NCBI GenBank assembly: GCA_016786725.1
Contig: JAEUVU010000007.1
Location: 547,959 to 611,958 of the forward strand
Reading direction: 5' to 3'
DNA from: Ferruginibacter sp.
GTDB taxonomy: Bacteria > Bacteroidota > Bacteroidia > Chitinophagales > Chitinophagaceae
Length of the DNA: 64,000 bases
Shown here piece by piece: positions 45,555-54,209 of this stretch. The stretch's first letter is position 1. Every line of letters starts with the position of its first letter. Position numbers and translations under genes: made by a program. The notes beneath the pieces are model-generated. The model saw only the letters and a list, made by a program, of their open reading frames with translations. It was not told the DNA's origin and searched no databases.

Positions 45555-45585
45555 AAAAATGCATTCAGTTACTGAATGCATTTTT
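45555..45585 (-). terminator. Rho-independent terminator of the S9 peptidase gene
   Basis: AAAAATGCATTCAG/CTGAATGCATTTTT, a perfect 14-bp stem with a TTA loop, and further T on the minus strand. Confidence 0.88.
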
Positions 45586-45602
45586 AAGACATATTCCGGC
45601 AA

Positions 45603-47816
45603 TTACTTAGCTCCCGGCGGACAGTGTTGCTTTAAATAATTGGTGTATAAAGTTGAAAGGTGCTCAAATGTTCCGGCGCCCTCAGATATGCTGTGTGTTC
45701 TGTTTGGGTAAGCCATGTACTGAAACTGCTTGCCGTATTTTACCAGTTCGTTCACCAGTAACTCAGCGTTGCTGAAATGCACATTATCATCACCTGTGCC
45801 GTGTATGTACAATAAATTTCCTTTCAGGTCTTTGGCATAAGTTACCGGTGAACCATTAATAAAATCTTCTTTGTTTTCCTGGGGCAGGCCCATGTAGCGT
45901 TCCTGGTAAATGTTATCGTAAAATAACTGGTTAGATACTGCTGCAATGGCAATGCCGGTCTGGAATAATTCAGGATACCTGAACACTAAATGCAGGGTAG
46001 ATGATCCGCCGCCGCTCCAGCCCCACACGGCGGTGCGTTCTTTATCCATATAAGATTTCGTTTCAAGCATTTTTGCAAAACCCTTGGCGATGTCGGTGAT
46101 ATTTACATTGCCTATTTTGCGGTAAATGGATTTCCTCCAGGCAGCGCTCTTTAACACCGGTGTGCCCCTGTTATCAATAGATACCTGTATATATCCATCA
46201 GAACGCATATCTCCATTGTATAAAAAATTATTTTGTGATCCATAGCTGTCTGTTACCGTTGAAGCGGCCGGCTCGCCATACACATATAAAACAACAGGGT
46301 ATTTTTTTGTGGAGTCGAAATTCTTTGGTTTGTTGATCCAGGCATTCAATGTTATCTGATCGTCGGTTTGAATTTTTATAAATTCAACATCAATAGTGCT
46401 GTCAATCTTAGCGGTAGCTTCAATACTTTTTGCTTCATTAACGGGTTTATTTTCCGGCAGTTTTAACCATTCGGTAACCCTGGGTGTATTGTGACTTGAA
46501 TAAGTGTGAAAAGCAAATTTTCCGTTGGGCGAAATCTGGTAGTTATGCATACCATCCCTGTTATTTGCAAATACAGGATCAAATTCTTCTTTGGTAATGT
46601 TTTTACTGTTCAGCAAACGGTTAAGCAAGGAAGGCTTTTCAATATTCAGCTTGTACAAATAAAGCTGTGTGGCATTATAGGGCGATGCTGTAAAATAAAT
46701 AAGGTTGTTTCCTTCGTCAATACATTTGATGTCATCAATATCGTAAGGCCCGGTTGTTAGTTTTACTTCTGTTTGCCCATCACGGCTTATTTTATAAATA
46801 TGCCTCCAGCCGTCTTTTTCACTTATCCATATAAATTCTTTTCCGCCGTTTATCCAGTTCCAGCCCCTTGGGTCGTCGGTATTCAGGTCAACCCAGGCGC
46901 TGCTGTTCTCTGCCCAAAAAGTTACGGCACTGCCATCGCTGGTATTGCAATACAATAGTTTACTTTCCTGTTGCTTTCGGTTAAGCTGTTGCACCACCAG
47001 TTCATTTTTGCCGCTCCATTCCATCCTGGGTAAATAATGCTGTTTGGGGTCGCCCTCAATATCCATCCATTTTATGCGCTTATTTTTTACGTTAACTACG
47101 CCAATCCTTACAGCAGACGGGGCTTCGCCAACTTTTGGATATTCAACCGGCACTACCTGCGAATAATTACTGTCGGTAGTGTTGAGCATGTAGTAGTCTT
47201 TTATTTTGGTTGCATCTACCTGCCAGAAAGCGATCATGGTTCCGTCAGGACTCCACCTGAAACCATCCCTGCAGCCAAATTCTTCTTCATAAGCCCAGTC
47301 AAAGGTTCCGTTTATAAGTTTGCGGGTTCCGTCTTTGGTGAGTTTTGTAATTTCTCCGCTGCCAATGTCTTCGCTGTAAATATTGTGGCCACTCACATAA
47401 GCCACATCTTTTCCATCGGGCGAAAATTTTGCAAACATCAGTGACTGCGGCGGAAGTGTTCTGCCCATTTTAGTTAGCTTGTTGGCAATAATATCATACA
47501 GCCAGTAATCGCCCATTGTATTATAGCGCCATACTTTAACTGTTTTGGTAAAGATGAGCACCCTGGTGTAGTTGCTGTTGAATTCGTAAGACTGAGGTAA
47601 CAATACTTTGTTGGTTTCCGGATCGATCAGTTTTGATTTTTCAACCACGATTGTTTCCTGCTCTGTAAGCGGATCTACCTGGATGATATTACCATCTTTC
47701 ACTTTGGTATAGGCATTTCCATCTTCTGTCCAGTTAATTTTTCCCCGGTTTTGCGCCACAGAAAGCTGTGCAATGCAGATGAATACTATCAGAATCCTGA
47801 TCTTAAAAAATGACAT
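45603..47816 (-). CDS. S9 family dipeptidyl peptidase IV-like serine protease
   Basis: A 737-residue periplasmic serine peptidase (signal peptide ending QLSVAQ). An eight-bladed propeller domain carries DWAYEEEFGCRDGF, whose Glu pair binds the substrate N-terminus in DPP-IV. The C-terminal alpha/beta-hydrolase domain has the nucleophile in WGWSGGGSST (Ser601), HGTGDDNVHF (Asp) and NRTHSI (His). The elbow reads GWSGGG, not GWSYGG as in mammalian DPP-IV. It should clip X-Pro or X-Ala dipeptides, as in other asaccharolytic and peptide-using Bacteroidota. Single-gene unit with its own terminator. Confidence 0.92.
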   Translation of the reverse strand: MSFFKIRILIVFICIAQLSVAQNRGKINWTEDGNAYTKVKDGNIIQVDPLTEQETIVVEKSKLIDPETNKVLLPQSYEFNSNYTRVLIFTKTVKVWRYNTMGDYWLYDIIANKLTKMGRTLPPQSLMFAKFSPDGKDVAYVSGHNIYSEDIGSGEITKLTKDGTRKLINGTFDWAYEEEFGCRDGFRWSPDGTMIAFWQVDATKIKDYYMLNTTDSNYSQVVPVEYPKVGEAPSAVRIGVVNVKNKRIKWMDIEGDPKQHYLPRMEWSGKNELVVQQLNRKQQESKLLYCNTSDGSAVTFWAENSSAWVDLNTDDPRGWNWINGGKEFIWISEKDGWRHIYKISRDGQTEVKLTTGPYDIDDIKCIDEGNNLIYFTASPYNATQLYLYKLNIEKPSLLNRLLNSKNITKEEFDPVFANNRDGMHNYQISPNGKFAFHTYSSHNTPRVTEWLKLPENKPVNEAKSIEATAKIDSTIDVEFIKIQTDDQITLNAWINKPKNFDSTKKYPVVLYVYGEPAASTVTDSYGSQNNFLYNGDMRSDGYIQVSIDNRGTPVLKSAAWRKSIYRKIGNVNITDIAKGFAKMLETKSYMDKERTAVWGWSGGGSSTLHLVFRYPELFQTGIAIAAVSNQLFYDNIYQERYMGLPQENKEDFINGSPVTYAKDLKGNLLYIHGTGDDNVHFSNAELLVNELVKYGKQFQYMAYPNRTHSISEGAGTFEHLSTLYTNYLKQHCPPGAK

Positions 47817-47886
47817 ATTGGAATGTTTTGAAAATTAAAATTACGTATTTACAGCAAGCTTTAGGCCGCTTTGCTGCAAAAGCATT

Positions 47887-47894
47887 TATTTTTG
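47887..47894 (+). promoter_or_regulatory. Putative -7 promoter box, 5 nt from the S4-protein start
   Basis: TATTTTTG, exact TAnnTTTG match, then CCAAC and the ATG at 47900. A TTTG at 47870 is closer than normal for a -33 element. It implies a leaderless or nearly leaderless mRNA. Confidence 0.5.
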
Positions 47895-47899
47895 CCAAC

Positions 47900-48283
47900 A
47901 TGGAAAAGGAAAAACTGAGGCTGGATAAATACCTGTGGTCCATCAGGCTGTTTAAAACCCGTAGCCAGGCAGCAGATGCCTGCGATAATGGAAAAGTGAA
48001 ACTGAACAGGGAGAACGTTAAAGCAAGCCGTACGGTACACCTGGATGATGAGTATGAAGTAAAAACTGAAAACAAACGTTGGGTGATAAAAGTAACGGGC
48101 CTGCTATTTAAAAGAGTACAATACACCGAGGCCATAAAATTTTATACTGATATTACGCCGGCAGAAGAAATGGACCGCATACAATTCCAGGCGGCAGTTT
48201 TTCACACAGGTAAGAGAATGAGCAAGCAGGGCAGGCCAACGAAAAAAGATAAAAGGGATCTGGAAAATTTTATGGACTTTTAA
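47900..48283 (+). CDS. S4-domain RNA-binding protein (Hsp15-like)
   Basis: A 127-residue protein with an N-terminal S4 domain (EKLRLDKYLWSIRLFKTRSQ, then ACDNGKVKLNRENVK) like E. coli Hsp15 (HslR), which binds stalled 50S subunits. The C-terminus is basic (GRPTKKDKRDLENF). The start at 47900 is chosen because it gives the normal Hsp15 N-terminus; the frame stays open upstream but a promoter box lies there. A TonB-C-like secreted protein gene and trmD follow, possibly in one operon. Confidence 0.88.
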   Translation: MEKEKLRLDKYLWSIRLFKTRSQAADACDNGKVKLNRENVKASRTVHLDDEYEVKTENKRWVIKVTGLLFKRVQYTEAIKFYTDITPAEEMDRIQFQAAVFHTGKRMSKQGRPTKKDKRDLENFMDF

Positions 48284-48299
48284 TACCTAAACCTACTGT

Positions 48300-48737
48300 A
48301 TGAAACACCTAACAAGTTTGTTCCTGTTTTTTTGTTTTAGCACAATATCAAATGCACAAAATGTACCGCCTTTGCCATCAGATTCGACTGAAAATGTTAT
48401 TTTCTCTCAGGTAGAACAAGAAGCAGTTTTTCCTGGAGGCGACGAAGGCTGGAGGCAATATTTAATAAAGAACCTGCATCCTGAAAGAATTGCTGACCTG
48501 GTAAAATTTCCACGTGGCAAAAAGGTATTCAAACAAACGGTCATTGTAAAATTTATTGTAAGCCGGGATGGAACACTATGGGAGGTAACCGCTGAAAATT
48601 ATAAAGAGGTAGATCCTTATTGTGCAGCTTCGGCTATAAGTGTTGTTAAAAAATCGCCCAATTGGATACCCGCATTCCAGAATGGCCGTAAAGTCAATGC
48701 TTATCGTCGCCAACCTATAACTTTTGTATTTGAATAA
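48300..48737 (+). CDS. Secreted protein with TonB C-terminal-like domain
   Basis: A 145-residue exported protein; signal peptide ends ISNAQ. The mature part has [17 protein letters not shown] then [14 protein letters not shown] and a C-terminal [13 protein letters not shown], the pattern of a TonB_C domain. There is no membrane anchor or Pro-rich linker, so it is not a normal TonB energy transducer. Bacteroidota have many such free domains; function unknown. It lies between the S4 gene and trmD in the same direction. Confidence 0.82.
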   Translation: MKHLTSLFLFFCFSTISNAQNVPPLPSDSTENVIFSQVEQEAVFPGGDEGWRQYLIKNLHPERIADLVKFPRGKKVFKQTVIVKFIVSRDGTLWEVTAENYKEVDPYCAASAISVVKKSPNWIPAFQNGRKVNAYRRQPITFVFE

Positions 48738-48745
48738 TAGCTTTA

Positions 48746-49420
48746 ATGAAAATAGATATCATTTCTGTTGTTCCCAGTTTACTAGACGGCCCTTTTTCTC
48801 ATTCCATTATGAAAAGGGCAAGAGATAAAGGTTTGCTTGAGGTGAACGTAATTAATTTACGAGACCACACAACTTATGCAAGGGCCCAGGTAGATGATTA
48901 TGCCTTTGGCGGTGGTGCCGGTATGGTAATGATGATTGAACCATTGGTGAATGCTGTTGAGAGTTTGCAGAAAGAAACTGCTTACAATGAAATTGTTTTT
49001 TTAACGCCTGATGGTAAAACATTCGATCAGCAAATGGCAAACAGTTTTTCTTTAAAAGATAATTTACTGCTGATATGCGGCCACTACAAAGGTGTTGATC
49101 AGCGTTTCAGGGATCATTTTGTAACCAAAGAAATTTCTATCGGCGATTATGTTTTAAGTGGCGGCGAGCTGGCGGCTGCGGTGTTGGTGGATGCAATTGG
49201 CAGGTTGATACCCGGCGTTTTAAATGATGAAACATCTGCACTTACAGATTCTTTCCAGGATAATTTACTGGCGCCACCTGTATATACAAGGCCCGAAGAA
49301 TTCCGTGGGTGGAAAGTACCCGATGTTTTAATGAGTGGTAATCATAAACTGATAGAAGAATGGCGGCATGAGCAGGCGGTTAAAAGAACGGAAGAGAGAA
49401 GGCCGGATCTGTTAGATTGA
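48746..49420 (+). CDS. trmD: tRNA (guanine-N1-)-methyltransferase
   Basis: A 224-residue SPOUT-fold methyltransferase making m1G37 in tRNAs, needed to prevent +1 frameshifts. [80 protein letters not shown] (knot, SAM site) and [19 protein letters not shown] are the expected blocks. Length is normal. It does not sit with rimM, rplS or rpsP, as it often does elsewhere. Confidence 0.97.
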   Translation: MKIDIISVVPSLLDGPFSHSIMKRARDKGLLEVNVINLRDHTTYARAQVDDYAFGGGAGMVMMIEPLVNAVESLQKETAYNEIVFLTPDGKTFDQQMANSFSLKDNLLLICGHYKGVDQRFRDHFVTKEISIGDYVLSGGELAAAVLVDAIGRLIPGVLNDETSALTDSFQDNLLAPPVYTRPEEFRGWKVPDVLMSGNHKLIEEWRHEQAVKRTEERRPDLLD

Positions 49421-49423
49421 TCA

Positions 49424-49500
49424 ATTGGCAGTTGCCAGTTGGCAAATTGCAGCGTACATATTGTATTCCTAATGCGGTTGCCAACTGCCCGCTGCAAACT
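49424..49500. repeat. Inverted and quasi-repeated words between convergent genes
   Basis: CAGTTGGCAA at 49436-49445 pairs with TTGCCAACTG at 49478-49487, inside a run of related words (TTGGCAGTTGCCAGTTGGCA, TGCAGC, GCTGCAAACTG). It lies between trmD and the methyltransferase gene, like the element at 37340. Confidence 0.6.
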
Positions 49501-49502
49501 GC

Positions 49503-50159
49503 TTACTTCTTTTTCGCCCACACAAACTCTGCAAAACCCAGCACATCCCAGAAAATGTTACCCTGCAGTTTTTTGCCGCTTGCCCAGCTTTTAATTATTC
49601 TGAAAGGCATAGCCATTATGAACCACCTGTTTCTGCGCAGGCCGCTTTTTAAAACAGTGCAGCCGTTTGCTTCAAGCAAAGCCGTTAATTCTTTTACTGA
49701 ATAAACCCTTACATGTGTTGGATCGTCTTTAAAATTCAAGGTGCCGTGCATACTGGGTAAGCGTGTGCTTTTTTGGCCAGGATATTCTAAATAAATATAT
49801 CCGCCGCTTTTAAGCTTAGGTAACAAACCTTTTATCACTTCATCGCCATTGTACAAATGTTCAATCACATGCGCTATCTGTATGGCATCAAAATAATTAC
49901 CAGGTATGGTTGCAAATTCAAGTCTGGTAAGGTCCATTTCATAAAACGCATCCATTGCATTCAGGTCAGCTTCTGTATTGTTGTAATCTCTTTCCATATC
50001 CACACCATGATACTCACAGTTTGGAAAAACTGTTTTTGCTTTGGTGGCAGAGTGGTTGCCGGCGCCAATATCCAGCAGGCGAAATGGGCTGTTACCAAAT
50101 GCCTTTTTTAAAAAGCTGAACTTGGTTATAAAAGAAGAGAAGAATGCTTTAGAGTTCAT
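49503..50159 (-). CDS. Class I SAM-dependent methyltransferase
   Basis: A 218-residue methyltransferase with motif I LLDIGAGNHSAT, an acidic end of strand 2 (HGVDMERDYNN), and FDAIQIAHVIEHLYNGDEVI then PKLKSGGYIYLEYPG, in the UbiE/Methyltransf_11/23 manner. The start at 50159 (MNSKAFFSSFI) is preferred because an ATG 24 nt upstream lies inside the terminator of the preceding gene. Substrate unknown; surface polysaccharide or quinone methylation are guesses only. Confidence 0.85.
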   Translation of the reverse strand: MNSKAFFSSFITKFSFLKKAFGNSPFRLLDIGAGNHSATKAKTVFPNCEYHGVDMERDYNNTEADLNAMDAFYEMDLTRLEFATIPGNYFDAIQIAHVIEHLYNGDEVIKGLLPKLKSGGYIYLEYPGQKSTRLPSMHGTLNFKDDPTHVRVYSVKELTALLEANGCTVLKSGLRRNRWFIMAMPFRIIKSWASGKKLQGNIFWDVLGFAEFVWAKKK

Positions 50160-50164
50160 GCGTA

Positions 50165-50201
50165 AAAAATAAAAGCCGCTCATAAATTGAAACGGCTTTT
50201 A
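50165..50201 (-). terminator. Rho-independent terminator of the gene at 50208
   Basis: TAAAAGCCG pairs with CGGCTTTTA across a 14-nt loop, with six T on the minus-strand 3' side. It overlaps the first possible start of the next gene. Confidence 0.8.
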
Positions 50202-50207
50202 ATGAAT

Positions 50208-50921
50208 TTAGTTTACCTTAAAAATATTTACATCAACAGCAACGTTGGTTGTTATCTTGTCGTAGTTTGTTGCTCCACGTGGGCCCGCATTGGTATAAGC
50301 AAACCAATAACCTTCTTCATTTTGTTTGTAATTGCCATAAATGGTTTCCACCTCTTCCATGGCTCCAAACTGAAACATTTTAGTGCTTGTCTTAATTATA
50401 AAACCAGACTTGCTGTCGATAAAATAAACAGTAACATTGGTGTTGGGAAAGGTGGCCTTCAGTTTATTACATAGCACTCCGTTCACAGTGTCTTTACCAG
50501 CCATTTCAACCTTGATGCCTTTTTCCCTGTAGTTAAGAAAAGGGCCGTGAAGATCGAGTTGAACCTGTGCTGCTTTGGTCTGGTCTTCCATCAATGGCCT
50601 CGGCTCTTTATCTCCCTGCACAGGTGTAAATATCCAGCCGCCTTTTTGATTAATCACCTGAAAATTACTTGTACCCTCCGATTCTATATCAATGCGTGAA
50701 CCAACCAGGTGCTTTTTGGCGGTTTTAATATTGATAGCAGATGTTGAGCCTATGGCGGTAAAAGTTCCCGTCATCAATGCAGTGGATAAGGTGATGATTT
50801 TTTCTTTTCCACCCATTGCGGTTACATGCTTATTGATAATATCTTCCATCGTTTGCGCCTGCGCAAATTGTACCAGCACCAACCCAAATATCACGAGTCC
50901 AACCAGGATAAGATTTTTCAT
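50208..50921 (-). CDS. Exported LolA/LolB-fold lipid-binding-like protein
   Basis: A 237-residue exported protein (signal peptide ending QFAQAQ). TMEDIINKHVTAMGGKEKI at the N-terminus and a series of beta strands (ALMTGTFTAIGSTSAINIKT, SNFQVINQKGGWIFTP, VTVYFIDSKSGFIIKTST) give the pattern of outer-membrane lipoprotein-sorting-like proteins of Bacteroidota. Function not proven. Single gene with its own terminator; diverges from the adenine deaminase gene. Confidence 0.78.
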   Translation of the reverse strand: MKNLILVGLVIFGLVLVQFAQAQTMEDIINKHVTAMGGKEKIITLSTALMTGTFTAIGSTSAINIKTAKKHLVGSRIDIESEGTSNFQVINQKGGWIFTPVQGDKEPRPLMEDQTKAAQVQLDLHGPFLNYREKGIKVEMAGKDTVNGVLCNKLKATFPNTNVTVYFIDSKSGFIIKTSTKMFQFGAMEEVETIYGNYKQNEEGYWFAYTNAGPRGATNYDKITTNVAVDVNIFKVN

Positions 50922-51008
50922 TTTTTCTTTTTTATTTGTAAAGATAATTGAAAGATGGCTTTAACCGTTTTCAATTATCTTGTAACTTAAACGTACAATT
51001 TTTATAAG

Positions 51009-52652
51009 ATGAAGAGCTTTAAAATACAGGGCAATATTGTTGATATAAAAGCAAAAAATATTTTTTACGGAGAAGTGGAAGTTATCGGCGGGAAGATAAA
51101 ATCAATCGCTTCGATAAACCCTCCCCCTGCAGGGGGAGATGGAGGGGGCTTTATTCTTCCCGGTTTTATTGATAGCCATGTTCACATAGAAAGTTCGATG
51201 CTGGTACCCTCTGAATTTGCAAAACTGGCTGTTGTACACGGTACGGTTGGCACCATCAGCGATCCCCATGAAATTGCCAATGTGTGTGGAATGGAAGGTG
51301 TTAAATTCATGATAACAAACGGAAAGGCGGTGCCTTTTAAATTTCACTTTGGCGCACCCAGTTGTGTTCCTGCAACCGTTTTTGAAACAGCCGGCGCAAC
51401 CTTGCTTTCAGCTGATGTGGATGCGCTGCTGCAAAACGATGACATTTATTATCTGAGTGAGATGATGAATTTTCCCGGCGTGTTATCGGGTGATGAGGAA
51501 GTGTACAAAAAGATAGCTTCCGCAAAAAAATATGGCAAACCGGTTGATGGCCATGCCCCGGGATTGAGAGGTGATGATGCAAAAAAATATATTTACGCAG
51601 GCATCAGCACCGATCATGAATGTTTTACTGCCGAAGAAGCATTGGATAAGTTAAAGTGTGGGATGAAGATTTTGATACGTGAGGGAAGTGCCGCAAAAAA
51701 TTTTGAAGCATTAATTGATCTGATGGATGAACATTATACAATGATGATGTTTTGCAGCGATGATAAACATCCGGATAGTTTAGCTGACGGTCATATCAAT
51801 CAGCTTTGTAAAAGGGCAGTTGCCAAAGGTATAGATGTATTTAAGGTTTTGCAGGCTGCCTGCATTAACCCGGTTGAGCATTACAACATGAAGATCGGTT
51901 TATTAAAAGCTGGTGATACCGCTGATTTTATTGTTGTGGAAGACCTGGTGAATTTGAAAGTGCTGCAAACTTTTATTAATGGAGAACTGGTTGCGGAAAA
52001 TGGCAGGTCATTGGTCATTAGTCATTCACCAAAATTGCTGAACAACTTTGATTGCAAAGAAAAAAATATTTCAGATTTTGAATTTTTGGTTTCATATTTC
52101 GGAGAAGAAGTGTATGCTATTGAGGCTTTGGATGGGCAACTAATCACCAATAAAATGATTTGCAACCCAATCAAAAAAAATGATGTTTACGAAAGCGATA
52201 TTGAAAATGACGTTTTAAAGATCGTTGTTATTAATCGTTATAAAAATGCCCCGGTTGCAAAAGCATTTATTAAAAATTTTGGGTTGAAACATGGCGCCAT
52301 TGCATCATCTGTAGCACACGACAGTCACAATATCGTTGCAGTTGGTGTTGATGATGAAAGTTTAATGAAAGCAGTAAATCTTGTTATTAAAGAGCAAGGC
52401 GGTGTTAGTGCTGTAAACAATCACACCGAGATGGTACTTGGCTTGCCGGTTGCCGGTTTGATGAGCAATGATGATGGTTACAAAGTTGCACAAGCTTACA
52501 CAGCCATTGATAAAATGGTTAAGGAAGAAATGGGATCAACATTGGCAGCACCCTTTATGACGCTTTCTTTTATGGCTCTGCTGGTGATACCACATTTAAA
52601 ACTGAGCGACCTCGGTTTGTTTGACGGAGACAGTTTTAAATTTGTACAATAA
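51009..52652 (+). CDS. ade: Adenine deaminase
   Basis: A 547-residue amidohydrolase that turns adenine into hypoxanthine, with two metals in the barrel. [20 protein letters not shown] (metal histidines), [46 protein letters not shown] and [19 protein letters not shown] are typical, as is the C-terminal domain with [14 protein letters not shown]. The N-terminal loop at residues 38-47 ([10 protein letters not shown]) is encoded by a palindromic GC-rich element and looks inserted, but keeps the frame. A lipoprotein gene converges at its 3' end; upp, 0.7 kb on, belongs to the same salvage theme. Confidence 0.95.
   Translation: MKSFKIQGNIVDIKAKNIFYGEVEVIGGKIKSIASINPPPAGGDGGGFILPGFIDSHVHIESSMLVPSEFAKLAVVHGTVGTISDPHEIANVCGMEGVKFMITNGKAVPFKFHFGAPSCVPATVFETAGATLLSADVDALLQNDDIYYLSEMMNFPGVLSGDEEVYKKIASAKKYGKPVDGHAPGLRGDDAKKYIYAGISTDHECFTAEEALDKLKCGMKILIREGSAAKNFEALIDLMDEHYTMMMFCSDDKHPDSLADGHINQLCKRAVAKGIDVFKVLQAACINPVEHYNMKIGLLKAGDTADFIVVEDLVNLKVLQTFINGELVAENGRSLVISHSPKLLNNFDCKEKNISDFEFLVSYFGEEVYAIEALDGQLITNKMICNPIKKNDVYESDIENDVLKIVVINRYKNAPVAKAFIKNFGLKHGAIASSVAHDSHNIVAVGVDDESLMKAVNLVIKEQGGVSAVNNHTEMVLGLPVAGLMSNDDGYKVAQAYTAIDKMVKEEMGSTLAAPFMTLSFMALLVIPHLKLSDLGLFDGDSFKFVQ
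51119..51149. repeat. GC-rich palindromic element inside the adenine deaminase frame
   Basis: CTCCCCCTGCAGGGGGAG at 51121-51138 is a perfect 18-nt palindrome, followed by ATGGAGGGGGC. Its base content is far from the AT-rich surroundings. It resembles the CCCTCCCC...GGGGAGG...GGGG elements that I recall scattered in Bacteroidota genomes. It codes for residues 38-47. Confidence 0.65.
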
Positions 52653-52655
52653 AAA

Positions 52656-53078
52656 TCATTCTGTTTTTGCCGTAATGATCTTCATAGCAACACTATCAGT
52701 TCCCTTAGGTGCAAAATATTTTGTTTTAAAACTGGTACTGACACCGGGTGCAATGGTCTCATAAATCACTTCGTGGTCTTTTTCAAGCAAGGTGCCCGTT
52801 TCGCTGTAAAACGAAAGTTCAATATCTACATCTTTATAGCTGGCAACAGTTGCCTTGTTGGTGATGGTGCCTTTTATGACGGTTTGGCGCAGCAGGTTTT
52901 TGTGGTCATGCCCTTCCACAGTTAAAAAGCGTTGGGGGTTTTTCTTTTCAGTCTGTTCAAGGGTTTCTTTGGTTTGTTCGTATTTATCTTTTCCTTTTTT
53001 CTCTGCTTCTTTTTCATCGCCGCCGCAGGATGCAAAAACAAAGCTTGCTAAAATTAAAGCCGGTATCAACTTTTTCAT
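52656..53078 (-). CDS. Small lipoprotein with FxLYD-like beta domain
   Basis: A 140-residue lipoprotein (lipobox FASC). A charged Lys/Glu linker is followed by a single beta-sandwich (IKGTITNKATVASYKDVDIE, then FYSETGTLLEKDHEVIYETI) of the FxLYD type often found on bacterial surfaces. Function unknown. It converges on ade with 3 nt between stops. Confidence 0.75.
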   Translation of the reverse strand: MKKLIPALILASFVFASCGGDEKEAEKKGKDKYEQTKETLEQTEKKNPQRFLTVEGHDHKNLLRQTVIKGTITNKATVASYKDVDIELSFYSETGTLLEKDHEVIYETIAPGVSTSFKTKYFAPKGTDSVAMKIITAKTE

Positions 53079-53147
53079 TTGTTATAATTTGAACACAATA
53101 AAAATACATTTTTGTGAAATAGTATGTTAAAAGATTTTATAAAGATT

Positions 53148-53171
53148 GCCACAGAGGCACGGAAGCACAGA
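53148..53171. repeat. CACAGAG-type quasi-repeat
   Basis: GCCACAGAGGCACGGAAGCACAGA: three 8-mers of the kind xCACAGAx/GCACGGAA. Similar CACAGAGGCACAGAG runs occur, from memory, in many bacterial genomes. It lies in the 281-bp gap before upp, in which no promoter or gene was otherwise clear. Confidence 0.5.
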
Positions 53172-53359
53172 AAATACATATTATGATGGCTTAGAAAAAA
53201 ATACAGATATAGCAGTTTTTTATTTTAGTTTTGTTGCGGTACAATCGTTTATAAAAGTTCAGTAACGATAAGTAGTACAAGAGTGCGACGCAAATGAAAC
53301 TGAGCATCGTTCTGCTGCCCGGAACAAAAAACAAAAACCACAAACTATAAACTGTTTAT

Positions 53360-54010
53360 ATGGTCATCAATCTCAGCGAACAACATTCTTTGGTAAGTAA
53401 TTGGGTGAGTGAATTAAGAAACGTAGATGTGCAGCAGGACCGTATGCGTTTCAGGCGCAACCTGGAGCGCATTGCCGAAGTGACAGGGTATGAGATAAGC
53501 AAAAAAATGCCCTGGGAGGAAAAAGAAATTACCACGCCTTTGGGAACCAGTAACAGCAAGGTTTTGGCCGAGCAACCGGTACTGGCCACTATTTTACGTG
53601 CCGGCCTGGGTATGCACACCGGATTGCTTAATTATTTTGACAAAGGGGATAATGCTTTTATAAGTGCATACCGCAAACACAATCCCGATGGCAGCTTTGA
53701 TATCCACATGGAATACATGAGCTGCCCTGAAGTGGAAGACAGGATCGTTATCATCAGCGATCCCATGATCGCAACCGGCTCATCGCTGGTAAAATCAATT
53801 GAGTTTTTAAAGGAAGAAGGAAATATAAAAGAACTGCATATTGTTTGCGCCATTGCCTGTACGGTAGGTATTGAATATGTGAAGAGGGCTGTTCCCAAAG
53901 CTACCATCTGGTGCGGCGATATTGACGATGAAATTACTGCCAAAGGTTATATAGTGCCGGGTTTGGGCGATGCAGGCGATTTGGCTTTTGGTGCCAAGAT
54001 GCAGAGTTAG
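53360..54010 (+). CDS. upp: Uracil phosphoribosyltransferase
   Basis: A 216-residue salvage enzyme that makes UMP from uracil and PRPP. LATILRAGLGMHTGLLNYF, the PRPP loop VIISDPMIATGSSL and the C-terminal uracil site GYIVPGLGDAGDLAFG are diagnostic. Length is normal. Adenine deaminase is encoded 0.7 kb upstream, so the segment is a small nucleobase-salvage cluster, although a lipoprotein gene on the other strand lies between. Confidence 0.96.
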   Translation: MVINLSEQHSLVSNWVSELRNVDVQQDRMRFRRNLERIAEVTGYEISKKMPWEEKEITTPLGTSNSKVLAEQPVLATILRAGLGMHTGLLNYFDKGDNAFISAYRKHNPDGSFDIHMEYMSCPEVEDRIVIISDPMIATGSSLVKSIEFLKEEGNIKELHIVCAIACTVGIEYVKRAVPKATIWCGDIDDEITAKGYIVPGLGDAGDLAFGAKMQS

Positions 54011-54098
54011 CCTTAGCTGGTAATTAAGCATTGGGAATATAGGAATCAGGCTTAGAATTTAAAGCATTTCATTAATAAAAAAAGGGCTTGTAGTTAAA

Positions 54099-54158
54099 CC
54101 CAATTACTAATTACCAATTCCTTCTCAAAAATTGCCAATTGCAAAATTCAAAATAATT
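54099..54158. repeat. CCAATT-word quasi-repeats upstream of the PorP/SprF gene
   Basis: CCAATTACTAATTACCAATTCC and AAATTGCCAATTGCAAAATTC: repeated ATTxCCAATT words in both orientations. They lie in the gap between upp and the PorP/SprF-family gene; TATCTTTA at 54185-54192 may be that gene's -7 box. Confidence 0.5.
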
Positions 54159-54209
54159 CTACGCAGCTTTTTGGTGCAAATCCCTATCTTTAAGGTTCTG
54201 AACAGTTAA

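Noticed and set aside
48300..48737. True TonB energy transducer
   Set aside because: It has a cleavable signal peptide and no membrane anchor or proline-rich linker; only the TonB_C-like domain is present.
50160..50183. Upstream start for the methyltransferase gene at 50183
   Set aside because: The ATG lies in the loop of the preceding gene's terminator hairpin; the ATG at 50159 is more plausible.
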